This document shows positions 12,821 through 22,555 of a stretch of DNA of 64,000 bases, one piece after another (position 1 is the first letter of the stretch; each line of letters opens with the position of its first letter). The notes beneath the pieces were generated by a model. That model ran no database searches. It saw nothing but the letters and a program-made list of their open reading frames with translations, and was not told where the DNA came from. The DNA comes from Candidatus Bacteroides merdipullorum. GTDB taxonomy: Bacteria > Bacteroidota > Bacteroidia > Bacteroidales > Bacteroidaceae. The stretch is taken from assembly GCA_019116045.1 (NCBI GenBank), contig DXCK01000113.1, forward strand, positions 1-64,000, given 5' to 3'. Both the position numbers and the translations under genes were made by a program.

Positions 12821-15800
12821 TTAGAAGGTGACGTTCAATCCAAATATATATTGGCGAGGTGTGGGATACGAACTCATGTCGATGCCCGGGCGCAGACCGT
12901 CGAAAGCAAAGCTGTTTACTTCGGGGTCGTAGCCGCTGTAATCGGTGATGACGAACGCGTTTTTAACAGATGCAAATACCGATATGTTCTGGAAGCCGAT
13001 TTTGTTCATCCAAGCCTTGGGCAATGCCCAGTTCAGGGTGATGTCCGAGCAGCGCAGGTAGCTGGCATCTTCCACGTAACGGTCGTACACGTATCCGAGC
13101 AATATGTTGCTTGTAGACGACGGATAGAGGTTGGAATGGTTCTCCGGGGTCCACATGCCGTAGAAGGCGTCCTTGCTTACATTGTTGTTGTTCGTTGAGG
13201 GCATGTTGATGTAGCGGTTGTTTGTATTGATGACGTCGCGGTCGTGTACGCCGTTGAAGGCAGCAGACAGGGTCAGGCTCTTCCACGATACAGAAGTCTG
13301 GAAACCGTAGGTAAATCCGGGATTCGGGTTGCCGATGATGGTGCGGTCTTCTGCTGAGATGCTGCCGTCGCCGTCTTGGTCGACGAACTTGACATCGCCG
13401 GCTTTCGGGCTTGTGCCATCCACGGTTGTGTAATAGCCGGTAGAGCCGTCAGCTTTGATAAACTTCACGCCTTCGCTGGTGATGTCTTCTTCCTGCACGA
13501 TGCCTTGTGTCTGTAAGCCGAACAGCAGTCCCGGAGCTTCTCCTTCCAAGAAGATGTTACCCACGCCGAAGTGGTCGCCTATCGAGTTGCCATAGTAACC
13601 TACGCGCTCTCCCAGGCAGCCGAAAGAAGTCGGGTCTAAACCTAAGTTGGTGATTTTGCTCTTGTTCTTGCCGATGTTGGCGCTTACGCTCCATTTCCAG
13701 TCACCTTTGTCGATGATTTGTGCATTCAGCGAGAACTCGACGCCTTTGTTGTCCAGCGAACCTTGGTTGTAGTAGGTCGAACTGAAACCGGCAGAACCGG
13801 GAAGGTCGCGCAGAATGAGCAAGTCGTCAGTCTTCTTCATGTAGATGTCTAACGTACCGCTGAGACGGGAATCGAATATGCCAAAGTCGATACCGAGGTT
13901 CCACGAAGACGTCTTTTCCCATGTCAATCCGTCGTTAGGCAGGTTGCTGACGAGCAATGTGCTCATGCCCTCACCGTTGCCGTTGCCGATGGTGGTGGTA
14001 CTGCCTGAGTAGGTTGAGAAAGTGAAATAAGGGTCTATACTCTGGTTTCCTGTCATACCGTAGCTGGCGCGTATCTTCAGTTGGTGCAGCCAGGTGAGGT
14101 CTTTCATGAACTCTTCTTGTTCTACGCGCCAAGCGATAGAAGCTGAAGGGAAGTAACCCCAACGGTTTCCTTTGGCAAACTTGCTGGAGCCGTCGGCACG
14201 GATAGAAGCGGTTACCAGATACTTGTCGAGGAACGAGAGGTTGACACGTCCCAGGTAGGACAACAGTTGGTAGTCCTTCTGGATGGGCATCTCGTGTATA
14301 ACGCTACCGGCCATGTGGAGACCATTCTCACGCAGGTCGAAAGTAGAAAACTGTGTGCCGCGTGTGTTGGCGTTCAAGAATTTGTATTGGTCGTAAGTGA
14401 CACCGGCAGTGGCGTCCAGATGGAGCAGTTCGCCGAAGTCTTTGGTATAGTTAACCAGGTTTTCTACGTTGATGTTGCTCTTGTCGAGGTCGGAAATGGC
14501 CAGTAATCCATTGTTGTTCATGCCTTGGTAGAGTGACATGCCATACCAGCGTTTGCGGTCGTTGGTGTTCAGGTTGCCGCCGGCGCGGAAGTTGTAGCTC
14601 AAACCGTCGATGATTTGCCACCGCAGGTCTACGCTGGCATTGAAGGTCTTGTCGTTGGCAACGTCTACGTAGTCGTTCAGCCAACTGAGCACGGTTGTGG
14701 TGGTTTCGCCAGTCAGTGACGGGTCATCGTCGGGTAACTGGAACGGAGCATAGTCCAAGGCTGTACGAGAGATAGCAGTGGTCGAACCGCCCAGCGTGCT
14801 ACCGCCGGCCATCATGTTGTTCTGGCGGATAGAGCCGCTCATCGTCATGTTCAGATGAACTTTCTTGGAGATGTCGATGCCCAAGTTAGCGCGCAGGTCA
14901 CCTTGTTGCAAGCCTGTTTGCTTCACGGTGCCGTTGATGTCTTTGAAATTGGCCGAAATGTAGTAGGTGATTTTATCCGTACCGCCGCTCAGAGACACAG
15001 AGTAGTTCTGCGAGAAAGCCGATTGGTAAATCTCTTTCTGCCAGTTGCGATAGTTGATAAGACGATAAGTTTCTGGGTCGTTCGGATCATAATCGGCTAA
15101 AGCATCGCTGAATACATAGCGCATTTCATCTCCTACCTGGTAAAAATAATATTGGCCGTTCTCGATGCGTGAGTTGCGGTAAGCGGCGTATTCTTGCAGG
15201 TTGGTCATCTCCATTAATTTGGACGGCTCTGCAATGGTGAAGTTGGCTGCTACGTTGACTTTCGCTTTGCCTTGGCGGCCTTTCTTGGTCGTGATGAGGA
15301 TGACGCCGTTAGCACCACGCGAACCATAGATGGCGGTAGACGAGGCGTCTTTCAGGATAGTAATGTCTTCGATGTCGGCAGGGTTAAGCGAAGCCAGCGG
15401 GTCTTGGTTGATCTGGTAGTCACCGCTTCCTACAGATGACGAAGCGAACTCTCCGGCAGAGGCCATCGGCACGTTATCGATGACATATAACGGCTGGTTG
15501 TCACCTCGCAGTGAACTGGCGCCACGGATTTGAATGGATGAGGCTGCACCTGTCATGGATGAAGCAGTGCTCACGACCAGACCTGCAACTTTACCGCTTA
15601 ACAGGTTGTCCAGCGATACTGCTTTGGAAGCGTCGTTAGCGTCTGGACGCATCGTGGTCAGTGCGCCTGTTAAGTCTCCTTTACGTGAAGTTCCGTATCC
15701 TACGACAATTACTTCATCCAGCAGTTCTGTGTCTTCTGACAAAACGATGCGATTGCCCGTCAGTTGGCTCACTTTCAGTTCTTGGCTGGCATAACCGATG

Positions 15801-16045
15801 TAGGATGCAATAATGGTATTCCCTACTTCTCCTTTGACACTGAAGTTTCCGTCAATGTCAGTGATACTACCGATAGTAGTTCCTTTCACTTGGATGGAGG
15901 CACCGATGATGCTTTCACCCGATTCGTCGACTACCTTTCCGGTAATCATACCTTGTTGTGCAAACAGCCCTGTGGGAAGTAACAACAAAGAGGTCAACAA
16001 ACATGCGCATAGGTAACGCGCTTTACTAATCTTTGCTAATTTCAT
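12821..16045 (-). CDS. SusC-like TonB-dependent glycan transporter
   Basis: A 1074-aa outer-membrane TonB-dependent transporter that imports oligosaccharides with its SusD partner. After a signal peptide (to about residue 29) comes the carboxypeptidase-D-like domain (GMITGKVVDESGESIIGASI), then a TonB-box region and plug (DEVIVVGYGTSRKGDLTGAL; IQIRGASSLRGDNQPLYVID; DPLASLNPADIEDITILKDA), and a C-terminal 22-strand barrel ending at QYIFGLNVTF, whose final aromatic residue is typical of barrel proteins. There is no N-terminal STN domain, so signalling goes through the HTCS rather than an anti-sigma factor. First gene of the operon, transcribed away from the HTCS gene across a 302-bp gap. Confidence 0.97.
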   Translation of the reverse strand: MKLAKISKARYLCACLLTSLLLLPTGLFAQQGMITGKVVDESGESIIGASIQVKGTTIGSITDIDGNFSVKGEVGNTIIASYIGYASQELKVSQLTGNRIVLSEDTELLDEVIVVGYGTSRKGDLTGALTTMRPDANDASKAVSLDNLLSGKVAGLVVSTASSMTGAASSIQIRGASSLRGDNQPLYVIDNVPMASAGEFASSSVGSGDYQINQDPLASLNPADIEDITILKDASSTAIYGSRGANGVILITTKKGRQGKAKVNVAANFTIAEPSKLMEMTNLQEYAAYRNSRIENGQYYFYQVGDEMRYVFSDALADYDPNDPETYRLINYRNWQKEIYQSAFSQNYSVSLSGGTDKITYYISANFKDINGTVKQTGLQQGDLRANLGIDISKKVHLNMTMSGSIRQNNMMAGGSTLGGSTTAISRTALDYAPFQLPDDDPSLTGETTTTVLSWLNDYVDVANDKTFNASVDLRWQIIDGLSYNFRAGGNLNTNDRKRWYGMSLYQGMNNNGLLAISDLDKSNINVENLVNYTKDFGELLHLDATAGVTYDQYKFLNANTRGTQFSTFDLRENGLHMAGSVIHEMPIQKDYQLLSYLGRVNLSFLDKYLVTASIRADGSSKFAKGNRWGYFPSASIAWRVEQEEFMKDLTWLHQLKIRASYGMTGNQSIDPYFTFSTYSGSTTTIGNGNGEGMSTLLVSNLPNDGLTWEKTSSWNLGIDFGIFDSRLSGTLDIYMKKTDDLLILRDLPGSAGFSSTYYNQGSLDNKGVEFSLNAQIIDKGDWKWSVSANIGKNKSKITNLGLDPTSFGCLGERVGYYGNSIGDHFGVGNIFLEGEAPGLLFGLQTQGIVQEEDITSEGVKFIKADGSTGYYTTVDGTSPKAGDVKFVDQDGDGSISAEDRTIIGNPNPGFTYGFQTSVSWKSLTLSAAFNGVHDRDVINTNNRYINMPSTNNNNVSKDAFYGMWTPENHSNLYPSSTSNILLGYVYDRYVEDASYLRCSDITLNWALPKAWMNKIGFQNISVFASVKNAFVITDYSGYDPEVNSFAFDGLRPGIDMSSYPTPRQYIFGLNVTF

Positions 16046-16102
16046 GGCCTTACTCTCATGATTTTTAGTTGAAACATTTGTTTATAACCGCGGTAATGCG
16101 AC

Positions 16103-16115
16103 AGCAAAGTTTGCT
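16103..16115. promoter_or_regulatory. Palindrome in the susC-HTCS intergenic region, possible operator
   Basis: AGCAAAGTTTGCT is a perfect 13-bp palindrome about 58 bp upstream of susC. Read on the minus strand it contains AAACTTTG, a one-mismatch version of the -7 box, so it may mark the susC promoter and an HTCS contact site. No clear -33 box lies upstream. The rest of the 16046-16315 gap shows no other feature I can support. Confidence 0.3.
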
Positions 16116-16315
16116 TAAATAAGCCAGACTGATGTTTGAAAATCGCTAAAGTTTTTCCAATATTCGATATTTCATTGTTTGAAGCACCTCTGAGAGTATC
16201 TTTCTATGTAAAAACAAACAATAAAATATCTAAAAATGGAAGCCGCTCTTTCTTTCTGTATAGTTGGACTGTGTATTTCTTCGGGTTTCATGCTTCTTTT
16301 TTTGACTAAAATGGC

Positions 16316-16323
16316 TATCTTTG
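16316..16323 (+). promoter_or_regulatory. -7 box of the HTCS gene
   Basis: TATCTTTG matches TAnnTTTG exactly and sits 24 bp before the ATG at 16348, giving a very short leader. It also argues against the in-frame TTG at 16321 as a start codon, because that triplet lies inside the box. Confidence 0.65.
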
Positions 16324-16347
16324 TGGCGTTACGAAATCTTGAAAACG

Positions 16348-19300
16348 ATGGAAAAACACAGGCTTCTGTTCTTATATATATTAATGTGTCTTGGACTTCC
16401 AACGATGACGTTGTCGGCCGAAGACTATCTGTTTAAACAAGTATCTATATCCAAGGGTATGCCGGCTTCCATTCAAAGTGTATATGCTGAAAAGGGAGGC
16501 TTTGTATGGGTAGGTACCAAGAAGGGGTTAGGACGTTTTGACGGCTACGAACTGAAGATGTATACACATGATGCAGACAACCCCTATTCTCTGCCAGGCA
16601 ACGAAGTCTATCAAATAGTAGAGGATAGCCTGCAAAATCTTTGGGTGTTGACCGATGGAGATTTGGCCTTTTACGATAAAAGTTCCGCTCGTTTTTTGAA
16701 ACTCTCGGGCAAGGATGGGGTGAAAGCAACAACATCTTGCCGATGGCCTGGAGGAATGTTCTTTTCTTCGAGGGCGGCTCTCTTTTTTTATGACTATTCA
16801 ACTCGCCAATTGAAGAAAGTGGCTGATTATGGCGGCTGGGGTTCTTTTGTTAAAGAGATTGTTCCATGGGATGACCATACCCTGCTTTGCCTTCGATTGT
16901 GGGAAGGGCTTTCTTTATTGGATATTAGGACTGGGAAAATGAGACCAGCCCCGATGGAACATTCAGAGGGTGTTACACGTATTCTGCTGGATAGCCAGCA
17001 ACGTTTGTGGACTACTTCTTATAATAAAGGGGTATCTTGCTTTGATAGGGAAGGACGTTTACTGGCATCATATACTACGGAAAATTCTGATTTGAGCCAC
17101 AATATTATTCTTTGTATGAGTGAGCATGAAGGTGATATTTGGATGGGGACAGATGGTGGAGGTATCAATATTCTTGATCCGGAAACTGGGCGGATAAGAG
17201 TCCTCACTTATATTCCAGGTGATAAGAACGCTTTACCGGATAATTCTATTCAGAGTCTGTATGCAGATGCAGATAACCTTTGGGTGGGAAGTATCAAAGG
17301 AGGATTGATTAACATTCGTCGTTCTTTCATCCGGTCTTATTCTGATGTCCCACTGAATGCAAACAGTGGCTTGAGTGAGAAAGCCGTGTTGGCTTTTTGC
17401 CAGGAAGAAAAGACTGGTGACATTTGGATTGGTACTGATGGAGGTGGTATTAACCGTTTCGAGCCCAATGCACGTAATTTTGTTCATTATCCGCAGACTT
17501 GGGGAGAGAAGGTGACTTCGATTTGTACTCTTAATGAACGTGAGTTATTGGTTACTTTGTTTTCCAAAGGTATTTTTGCCTTTAATAAACGTACAGGGAC
17601 TTTGCGTAAGATTAATGACATCGATGTCATCGAGCAACAAGCGCTATATGGACGTAAATCAGTTTATGTATATCGCGATACTCCTTCCTCTATTCTAATA
17701 TTATCTTCTCATATCTATCATTATTTCCCAGATACGAGACGGGTGGAACGGCTGACTGCAGAAGGAAGCAATGCAGAAGGTGTTTTCACGATAGTTGGAC
17801 AACAAGGTCCTTATACCTATTTGCATGACATGCGTAGTATTTATAGTTTAGATGGGCGTAATGGCAGTTTGCAAGTTGTCTATTCGGTAGCTTCTCATAT
17901 TATATTGCAGTGCGTGTGCCGGGATGCAGAAGGCAAATTTTGGGTAGGAACGTCGGAGGGGCTGAGTTTGTATGATCCAATGACTCATAGTGTGACTCCT
18001 TTGCAAAATGCTACGTTGAAAGGTGTCCTTTCACTTTTGTATGATAATGGGCGTCGTTTGTGGATTGGAGCAGAAGGTGGTTTGTATGTATGGCTGCCTG
18101 AACGGAAGAAACTTATTTCACTCGATGAATCAGATGGCGTGCAGGCTAATGGATATACAGAACGTGCAGTATTGAATGCTTCGCAAGGAGGTATCTATAT
18201 TGGAGGAATCAATGGCTTCGTATATGTGGATGGCAATGTCGCTGATTTGGAGGTGCCCGACATGCCGTTGCTTTCGTTAGGAGATATCATTGGTGGAGAA
18301 CATAGCCTGTTGGGGGAAGTCGATAAGGATAGTCGTGAATTGATGCATGCTGTTAAGGACGGAACGGTTTCCATTAAGTTGATGACTCACACCGATAACC
18401 GTTTTCGTAAACGTTTGTATCGTTGGCAGATTAATGGTGCTGATAAGCAGGTGGCCGAAGGCGGAGATCCTGAAATCACTTTGCGTGCTCTCTCGCCAGG
18501 TACTTATCGCATTTTGGCCTCATGCAGTACAAAATATAGCGAGTGGATGCCGTGGAATCATATTGTGACTTTTACAGTACCACCTGCTTGGTATCAGACG
18601 TGGTGGTTTGTATTGCTTTGTGCTTTATTCATTGCCAGTGCATTGGTCTATTTTGTATTGCAGGCTATACGACGCAAAGAAGAGAAAATGGTTTTGGCGT
18701 TAAAGGAGCATAAGCAGCAAGTTTATGAAGAAAAAGTACGTTTCTTGATCAACATCAACCATGAATTACGTACGCCGTTGACGTTAATAAGTGCTCCTCT
18801 GAGCCAGATTTTGCAGAAACTCTCTCCTGATGATGCTCTCTACCCACCTTTGAAGAACGTCTTGAAACAAGCGAAGCGAATGAAAAGCTTGTTGAATATG
18901 GTGTTGAGTTTGCGCAAAATGGAAATGAAGGAGACTAAATTGCAGATGAAGCCTCATTTGCTGAATGAATGGCTGAAAGAAACGGCCGATGATTTTTTGT
19001 ATGAGGGAAAGGAACGGAACATAAGCCTAACTTATGAACTGGATGACGCTATCGGAGAGGTCTATTTCGACCAAGAGAAAAATGTAATCATACTGACCAA
19101 TCTAATAGTCAATGCTTTTAAACATAGTCCTGATGGGAGTAGTATCATCTTGCGTACGGAGTTAGTGCAAGAAAGAAATGCTGTGCGTATATCGGTTGTC
19201 GACTGTGGAGATGGTTTGAAGGGAGTAGATGCCGCGCAGTTGTTTACCCGTTTTTATCAAGGAGAAGGGGCAAAAGATGGAGCAGGCATTGGATTGTCTT

Positions 19301-20271
19301 ATTCAAAAATTCTAGTAGAGAAACATCATGGGCAGATTGGCGCTTTTGATAATCCAGATGGGGGAGCTTGTTTCTGGTATGAGTTACCTCTGCGTCAACC
19401 TGCAGAAGATGCAGTTTTCCAGCCAGAGGAGTATTTGAATCATTTAGTACAGTCGGAAGATTATATCAAGCCTGGTACACCGTTGACCGAAGAGGTAGAT
19501 ATGCATAATTATACTTGTCTGTTTGTTGATGACAATCGGGATTTGCAACAGATGATACTTTCCACTTTCATGGGGCGCTTTAAAAAATTGCATGTCGTTT
19601 CGAATGGCCAAGAGGCGTTGGAATGGATACGGCGTGAGATGCCTGACGTTGTAGTAAGTGATTTGATGATGCCTCGTATGGACGGCTATGAGTTGTGCAG
19701 TTGCATTAAGGGTAATCCAGATTTAGCTTATATTCAAGTCATTTTGTTAACCGCACGTACCGATGAGCAAAGTCACATGGATGGATATAAAACCGGAGCG
19801 GATGCTTATGTGGAAAAGCCTTTTGAGCCAGATGATTTGTTGGAGGTGATTCGTAATCGCCTTTTCTTGCGTGAACAACTTAAATCAAGGTATGTGCCAG
19901 TTTCGCCTACGTCTGACAGTCCAGTCTCTTCGGCAGACGATGCTTTCCTTTATAAAATAAACAATATAATTCGTAATCATCTGAGTGAAGAATTGTTGGA
20001 TGTGACGTTCTTGTGCGAACAGATGGGAACCAGCCGCGCTTCGCTTTTTAATCGTGTGAAAGCACTGACAGGCATGGGTCCTAGCAATTACATCAATAAA
20101 CTGCGCATGGAATGTGCGGCCGAAATGTTGCGAAAGACTGAATTGAGTATGACTGAGATTGCCGAACGTACGGGCTTTTCCTCGTCCCGTTATTTTAGTA
20201 CAACATTCAAGAAATACATGGGGGTTACTCCTACGCAATATAAAAGTGATTCTTTTCAACCTGCATCTTGA
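16348..20271 (+). CDS. Hybrid two-component system regulator (HTCS) of the PUL
   Basis: A 1307-aa single-polypeptide sensor and transcription factor. After a signal peptide come two beta-propellers of Reg_prop repeats (for example VWVGTKKGLGRFDGYELK, DIWMGTDGGGINILDP, LWIGAEGGLYVW), a Y_Y_Y domain (about 650-745), one membrane segment (about 755-775), HisKA with His805 in NINHELRTPL, an HATPase domain with GAGIGLSYSK, a receiver with Asp1105 in VVSDLMMPRMDG, and an AraC-type DNA-binding domain at the C-terminus (SRASLFNRVKALTG, FSSSRYFSTTFKKYMG). The periplasmic propellers should bind a product of the target glycan and turn on the divergent susC operon. The gene is AT-richer than the GH20 and GH29 genes. 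Confidence 0.97.
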   Translation: MEKHRLLFLYILMCLGLPTMTLSAEDYLFKQVSISKGMPASIQSVYAEKGGFVWVGTKKGLGRFDGYELKMYTHDADNPYSLPGNEVYQIVEDSLQNLWVLTDGDLAFYDKSSARFLKLSGKDGVKATTSCRWPGGMFFSSRAALFFYDYSTRQLKKVADYGGWGSFVKEIVPWDDHTLLCLRLWEGLSLLDIRTGKMRPAPMEHSEGVTRILLDSQQRLWTTSYNKGVSCFDREGRLLASYTTENSDLSHNIILCMSEHEGDIWMGTDGGGINILDPETGRIRVLTYIPGDKNALPDNSIQSLYADADNLWVGSIKGGLINIRRSFIRSYSDVPLNANSGLSEKAVLAFCQEEKTGDIWIGTDGGGINRFEPNARNFVHYPQTWGEKVTSICTLNERELLVTLFSKGIFAFNKRTGTLRKINDIDVIEQQALYGRKSVYVYRDTPSSILILSSHIYHYFPDTRRVERLTAEGSNAEGVFTIVGQQGPYTYLHDMRSIYSLDGRNGSLQVVYSVASHIILQCVCRDAEGKFWVGTSEGLSLYDPMTHSVTPLQNATLKGVLSLLYDNGRRLWIGAEGGLYVWLPERKKLISLDESDGVQANGYTERAVLNASQGGIYIGGINGFVYVDGNVADLEVPDMPLLSLGDIIGGEHSLLGEVDKDSRELMHAVKDGTVSIKLMTHTDNRFRKRLYRWQINGADKQVAEGGDPEITLRALSPGTYRILASCSTKYSEWMPWNHIVTFTVPPAWYQTWWFVLLCALFIASALVYFVLQAIRRKEEKMVLALKEHKQQVYEEKVRFLININHELRTPLTLISAPLSQILQKLSPDDALYPPLKNVLKQAKRMKSLLNMVLSLRKMEMKETKLQMKPHLLNEWLKETADDFLYEGKERNISLTYELDDAIGEVYFDQEKNVIILTNLIVNAFKHSPDGSSIILRTELVQERNAVRISVVDCGDGLKGVDAAQLFTRFYQGEGAKDGAGIGLSYSKILVEKHHGQIGAFDNPDGGACFWYELPLRQPAEDAVFQPEEYLNHLVQSEDYIKPGTPLTEEVDMHNYTCLFVDDNRDLQQMILSTFMGRFKKLHVVSNGQEALEWIRREMPDVVVSDLMMPRMDGYELCSCIKGNPDLAYIQVILLTARTDEQSHMDGYKTGADAYVEKPFEPDDLLEVIRNRLFLREQLKSRYVPVSPTSDSPVSSADDAFLYKINNIIRNHLSEELLDVTFLCEQMGTSRASLFNRVKALTGMGPSNYINKLRMECAAEMLRKTELSMTEIAERTGFSSSRYFSTTFKKYMGVTPTQYKSDSFQPAS

Positions 20272-20340
20272 AGGTTCCATTTTCGGTAGCTAAGGCTGTC
20301 GCTTGCCAATATGCTTTCGCGGAAATTATATAGGTGGCAA

Positions 20341-20372
20341 TTTGCTCGTTTCGGTGAAAAACTGTACTTTTG
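20341..20372 (+). promoter_or_regulatory. Promoter of tetR-fabG
   Basis: TTTG (20341-20344), 20 nt, then TACTTTTG (20365-20372): both boxes match the Bacteroidetes consensus exactly. Transcription should start near 20378, about 30 nt before the ATG at 20409. This also rules out the in-frame TTG at 20370. Confidence 0.8.
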
Positions 20373-20408
20373 CTCAATTTATTAGCAAAATGTAAGTCAG
20401 AAAGTACT

Positions 20409-20996
20409 ATGACCGTTTCCAAAACTCGTGCCCAATTGGTAGATGTCGCCCGTCGATTGTTCGCAAAGATGGGGGTGGAGAATACCACCATGAATGACAT
20501 TGCTGTGGCTTCGCAGCGGGGACGTCGTACACTCTATACTTATTTTAAAAGTAAAGAGGAGCTTTACCTGGCTGTGGTCGAGTCGGAGTTGGACATTTTG
20601 ACGGATACGATGAAGCGTGTGACGGAGAAGGATATCCGTGCCGACGAGAAGTTGATGGAGATGATTTATACTCATCTGGATACGGTGAAGGAGGTGGTTT
20701 ATCGAAATGGAACTCTCCGTGCAGACTTCTTCCGCGATACGTGGCGTGTGGAAACGGTGCGCAAGCGTTTTGATGCCAATCAGGTATTGTTGTTTAAAGA
20801 AGTATTGCGTGAAGGGATGCAGGCTGGTTTCTTTCGTATCGACGATGTGGATATGACGGCTGAATTGCTGTATTATTGTATTAAAGGTATCGAGGCTCCT
20901 TACATCCGTGGCCATGTGGGCTCGGATTTAGATGATGGGACGCTGGACGTTTACGTGCGTCGTTTGGTGCTTCGGGCTTTAGGTATGAACTTATAA
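20409..20996 (+). CDS. TetR/AcrR-family transcriptional regulator
   Basis: A 195-aa one-component regulator. The N-terminal helix-turn-helix is classical: RAQLVDVARRLFAKMGVENTTMNDIAVASQRGRRTLYTYFKSKEELY (described in pieces; HTH at about residues 25-45). The remaining 140 residues are the helical ligand-binding and dimerisation domain. The gene is 28 bp upstream of fabG and shares its promoter, so it probably controls fatty-acid synthesis or responds to an acyl ligand; that link is inference from position. The ligand is unknown. Confidence 0.9.
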   Translation: MTVSKTRAQLVDVARRLFAKMGVENTTMNDIAVASQRGRRTLYTYFKSKEELYLAVVESELDILTDTMKRVTEKDIRADEKLMEMIYTHLDTVKEVVYRNGTLRADFFRDTWRVETVRKRFDANQVLLFKEVLREGMQAGFFRIDDVDMTAELLYYCIKGIEAPYIRGHVGSDLDDGTLDVYVRRLVLRALGMNL

Positions 20997-21024
20997 TCGG
21001 AATTTTTAATTAATACAGAAAACT

Positions 21025-21771
21025 ATGGGATTATTAGACGGAAAAGTTGCTATCGTGACGGGCGCAGCCCGTGGCATAGGCAAAGCTATTGCGTTGAAGT
21101 TTGCTTCAGAAGGAGCTAATGTGGCATTTACGGATTTGGTGATTGACGAAAATGCTCAGCAGACAGAGAAAGAAATCGCCGCACTTGGTGTTCAGGCTAA
21201 AGGATATGCTTCTAATGCAGCCAATTTTGAAGATACGGCCAAAGTAGTAGAGCAGATCCATAAAGACTTTGGTCGCATTGACATCTTGGTAAACAATGCC
21301 GGAATCACGCGTGACGGCCTGATGATGCGTATGAGTGAGGCTCAGTGGGACATGGTATTGAACGTCAACCTGAAGTCAGCCTTTAACTTCATTCATGCTT
21401 GTACCCCTATTATGATGCGTCAGCGTAGTGGCAGCATCATCAATATGGCATCGGTAGTGGGCGTTCATGGCAATGCCGGTCAGTCTAACTATGCTGCATC
21501 CAAAGCAGGTTTGATTGCCTTGGCAAAGTCCATCGCCCAAGAATTAGGTTCGCGCGGCATCCGTGCCAATGCCATTGCCCCTGGATTTATCATCACAGCC
21601 ATGACAGATGCGTTGTCGGATGAAGTAAAAGCCGAATGGGCTAAGCGTATTCCTTTGCGTCGTGGCGGCACGCCTGAAGATGTGGCCAATATTGCTACTT
21701 TCCTGGCTTCGGACATGTCATCCTACGTTTCCGGTCAAGTTATTCAGGTAGATGGCGGTATGAACATGTAA
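21025..21771 (+). CDS. fabG: 3-oxoacyl-[acyl-carrier-protein] reductase
   Basis: A 248-aa short-chain dehydrogenase of FabG type, which reduces 3-oxoacyl-ACP with NADPH in each cycle of type II fatty-acid synthesis in the cytoplasm. The dinucleotide-binding TGAARGIGKAIA motif is at about residues 12-23, NNAG at about 90, and the catalytic Ser143, Tyr156 and Lys160 are in place (NMASVVG; NYAASKAG). The length and the C-terminal SSYVSGQVIQVDGGMNM end are those of FabG. It is cotranscribed with the TetR gene. A FabG paralogue with another substrate is possible, but the similarity pattern is that of the housekeeping enzyme. Confidence 0.93.
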   Translation: MGLLDGKVAIVTGAARGIGKAIALKFASEGANVAFTDLVIDENAQQTEKEIAALGVQAKGYASNAANFEDTAKVVEQIHKDFGRIDILVNNAGITRDGLMMRMSEAQWDMVLNVNLKSAFNFIHACTPIMMRQRSGSIINMASVVGVHGNAGQSNYAASKAGLIALAKSIAQELGSRGIRANAIAPGFIITAMTDALSDEVKAEWAKRIPLRRGGTPEDVANIATFLASDMSSYVSGQVIQVDGGMNM

Positions 21772-21782
21772 TTTCCGTTAGT

Positions 21783-21850
21783 GAAGAATGGAGAATGAAG
21801 GATAAAGGCTCTGGTGCGGAAACCGGCCTGTTTTTAATTCTCCATTCTTC
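21783..21850. repeat. 14-bp inverted repeat with T-run, dispersed element copy 2 and likely terminator
   Basis: GAAGAATGGAGAAT (21783-21796) and its exact reverse complement (21837-21850) flank a 40-nt loop, followed by TTTTTTTATTTTT. It can end the tetR-fabG transcript. Its arms share the GAATGGAGA unit with the element at 6486-6540, so it appears to be one member of a dispersed repeat family that has been used as a terminator. Confidence 0.75.
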
Positions 21851-21870
21851 TTTTTTTATTTTTCTTTAAA

Positions 21871-22539
21871 ATGACAGTTGTTTACGAAGACAACCACATT
21901 ATCATAGTCAACAAGACCGCTTCCGAGATCGTTCAGGGAGACAAAACGGGCGATACACCTTTGTCAGAAACTGTGAAACAGTATTTGAAAGAAAAGTATG
22001 CCAAGCCCGGCAATGTCTTTATCGGTGTCACCCACCGGCTGGATCGTCCCGTGAGCGGTCTGGTTGTTTTTGCCAAGACCAGCAAAGCATTGACACGGTT
22101 GAATGAAATGTTCAGAGGTGGTGAGGTACAGAAGACTTATTGGGCTGTGGTGAAAAACCGGCCGTCTCTGGTCGAAGGCGAATTGGTGCACTATCTGGTG
22201 CGCAACGAGAAGCAGAACAAAAGCTACGCTTACGATACTGAACGTCCTGGCAGCAAGAAGGCTGTACTGCATTATCGTCTTATCGGCCGTTCACAAAACT
22301 ATTTTTTGCTGGAGGTGGATCTGAAGACCGGCCGCCATCATCAAATCCGTTGCCAGTTGGCCAAGATGGGTTGTCCTATCAAGGGGGATTTGAAATATGG
22401 CTTTCCCCGTTCCAACCCCGACGGTAGCATCTGTCTGCATGCTCGCCGCGTCTGTTTTGTCCATCCGGTTTCCAAACAGTTGATAGATGTGGAAGCGCCG
22501 CTTCCGTCGGGAAACTTATGGAGCGGCTTCGAACTTTAA
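21871..22539 (+). CDS. RluA-family pseudouridine synthase
   Basis: A 222-aa pseudouridine synthase of the RluA/RsuA superfamily, which isomerises uridine in rRNA or tRNA. The motif THRLDRPVSGLVVFAKT holds the catalytic Asp58, and LKTGRHHQIRCQLAKMGCPIKGDLKYG is the conserved RNA-binding and active-site segment toward the C-terminus. There is no S4 domain, and the protein is shorter than RluD, closer to RluC/TruC-like compact members. It starts after the terminator-like repeat and is followed 16 bp later by the S9 peptidase gene. The target position in RNA cannot be told from the sequence. Confidence 0.9.
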   Translation: MTVVYEDNHIIIVNKTASEIVQGDKTGDTPLSETVKQYLKEKYAKPGNVFIGVTHRLDRPVSGLVVFAKTSKALTRLNEMFRGGEVQKTYWAVVKNRPSLVEGELVHYLVRNEKQNKSYAYDTERPGSKKAVLHYRLIGRSQNYFLLEVDLKTGRHHQIRCQLAKMGCPIKGDLKYGFPRSNPDGSICLHARRVCFVHPVSKQLIDVEAPLPSGNLWSGFEL

Positions 22540-22555
22540 TAATTGATTAACCCTA

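Noticed and set aside
20370-20408. TTG start for the TetR gene
   Set aside because: The codon lies inside the -7 box, so it would not be in the transcript.
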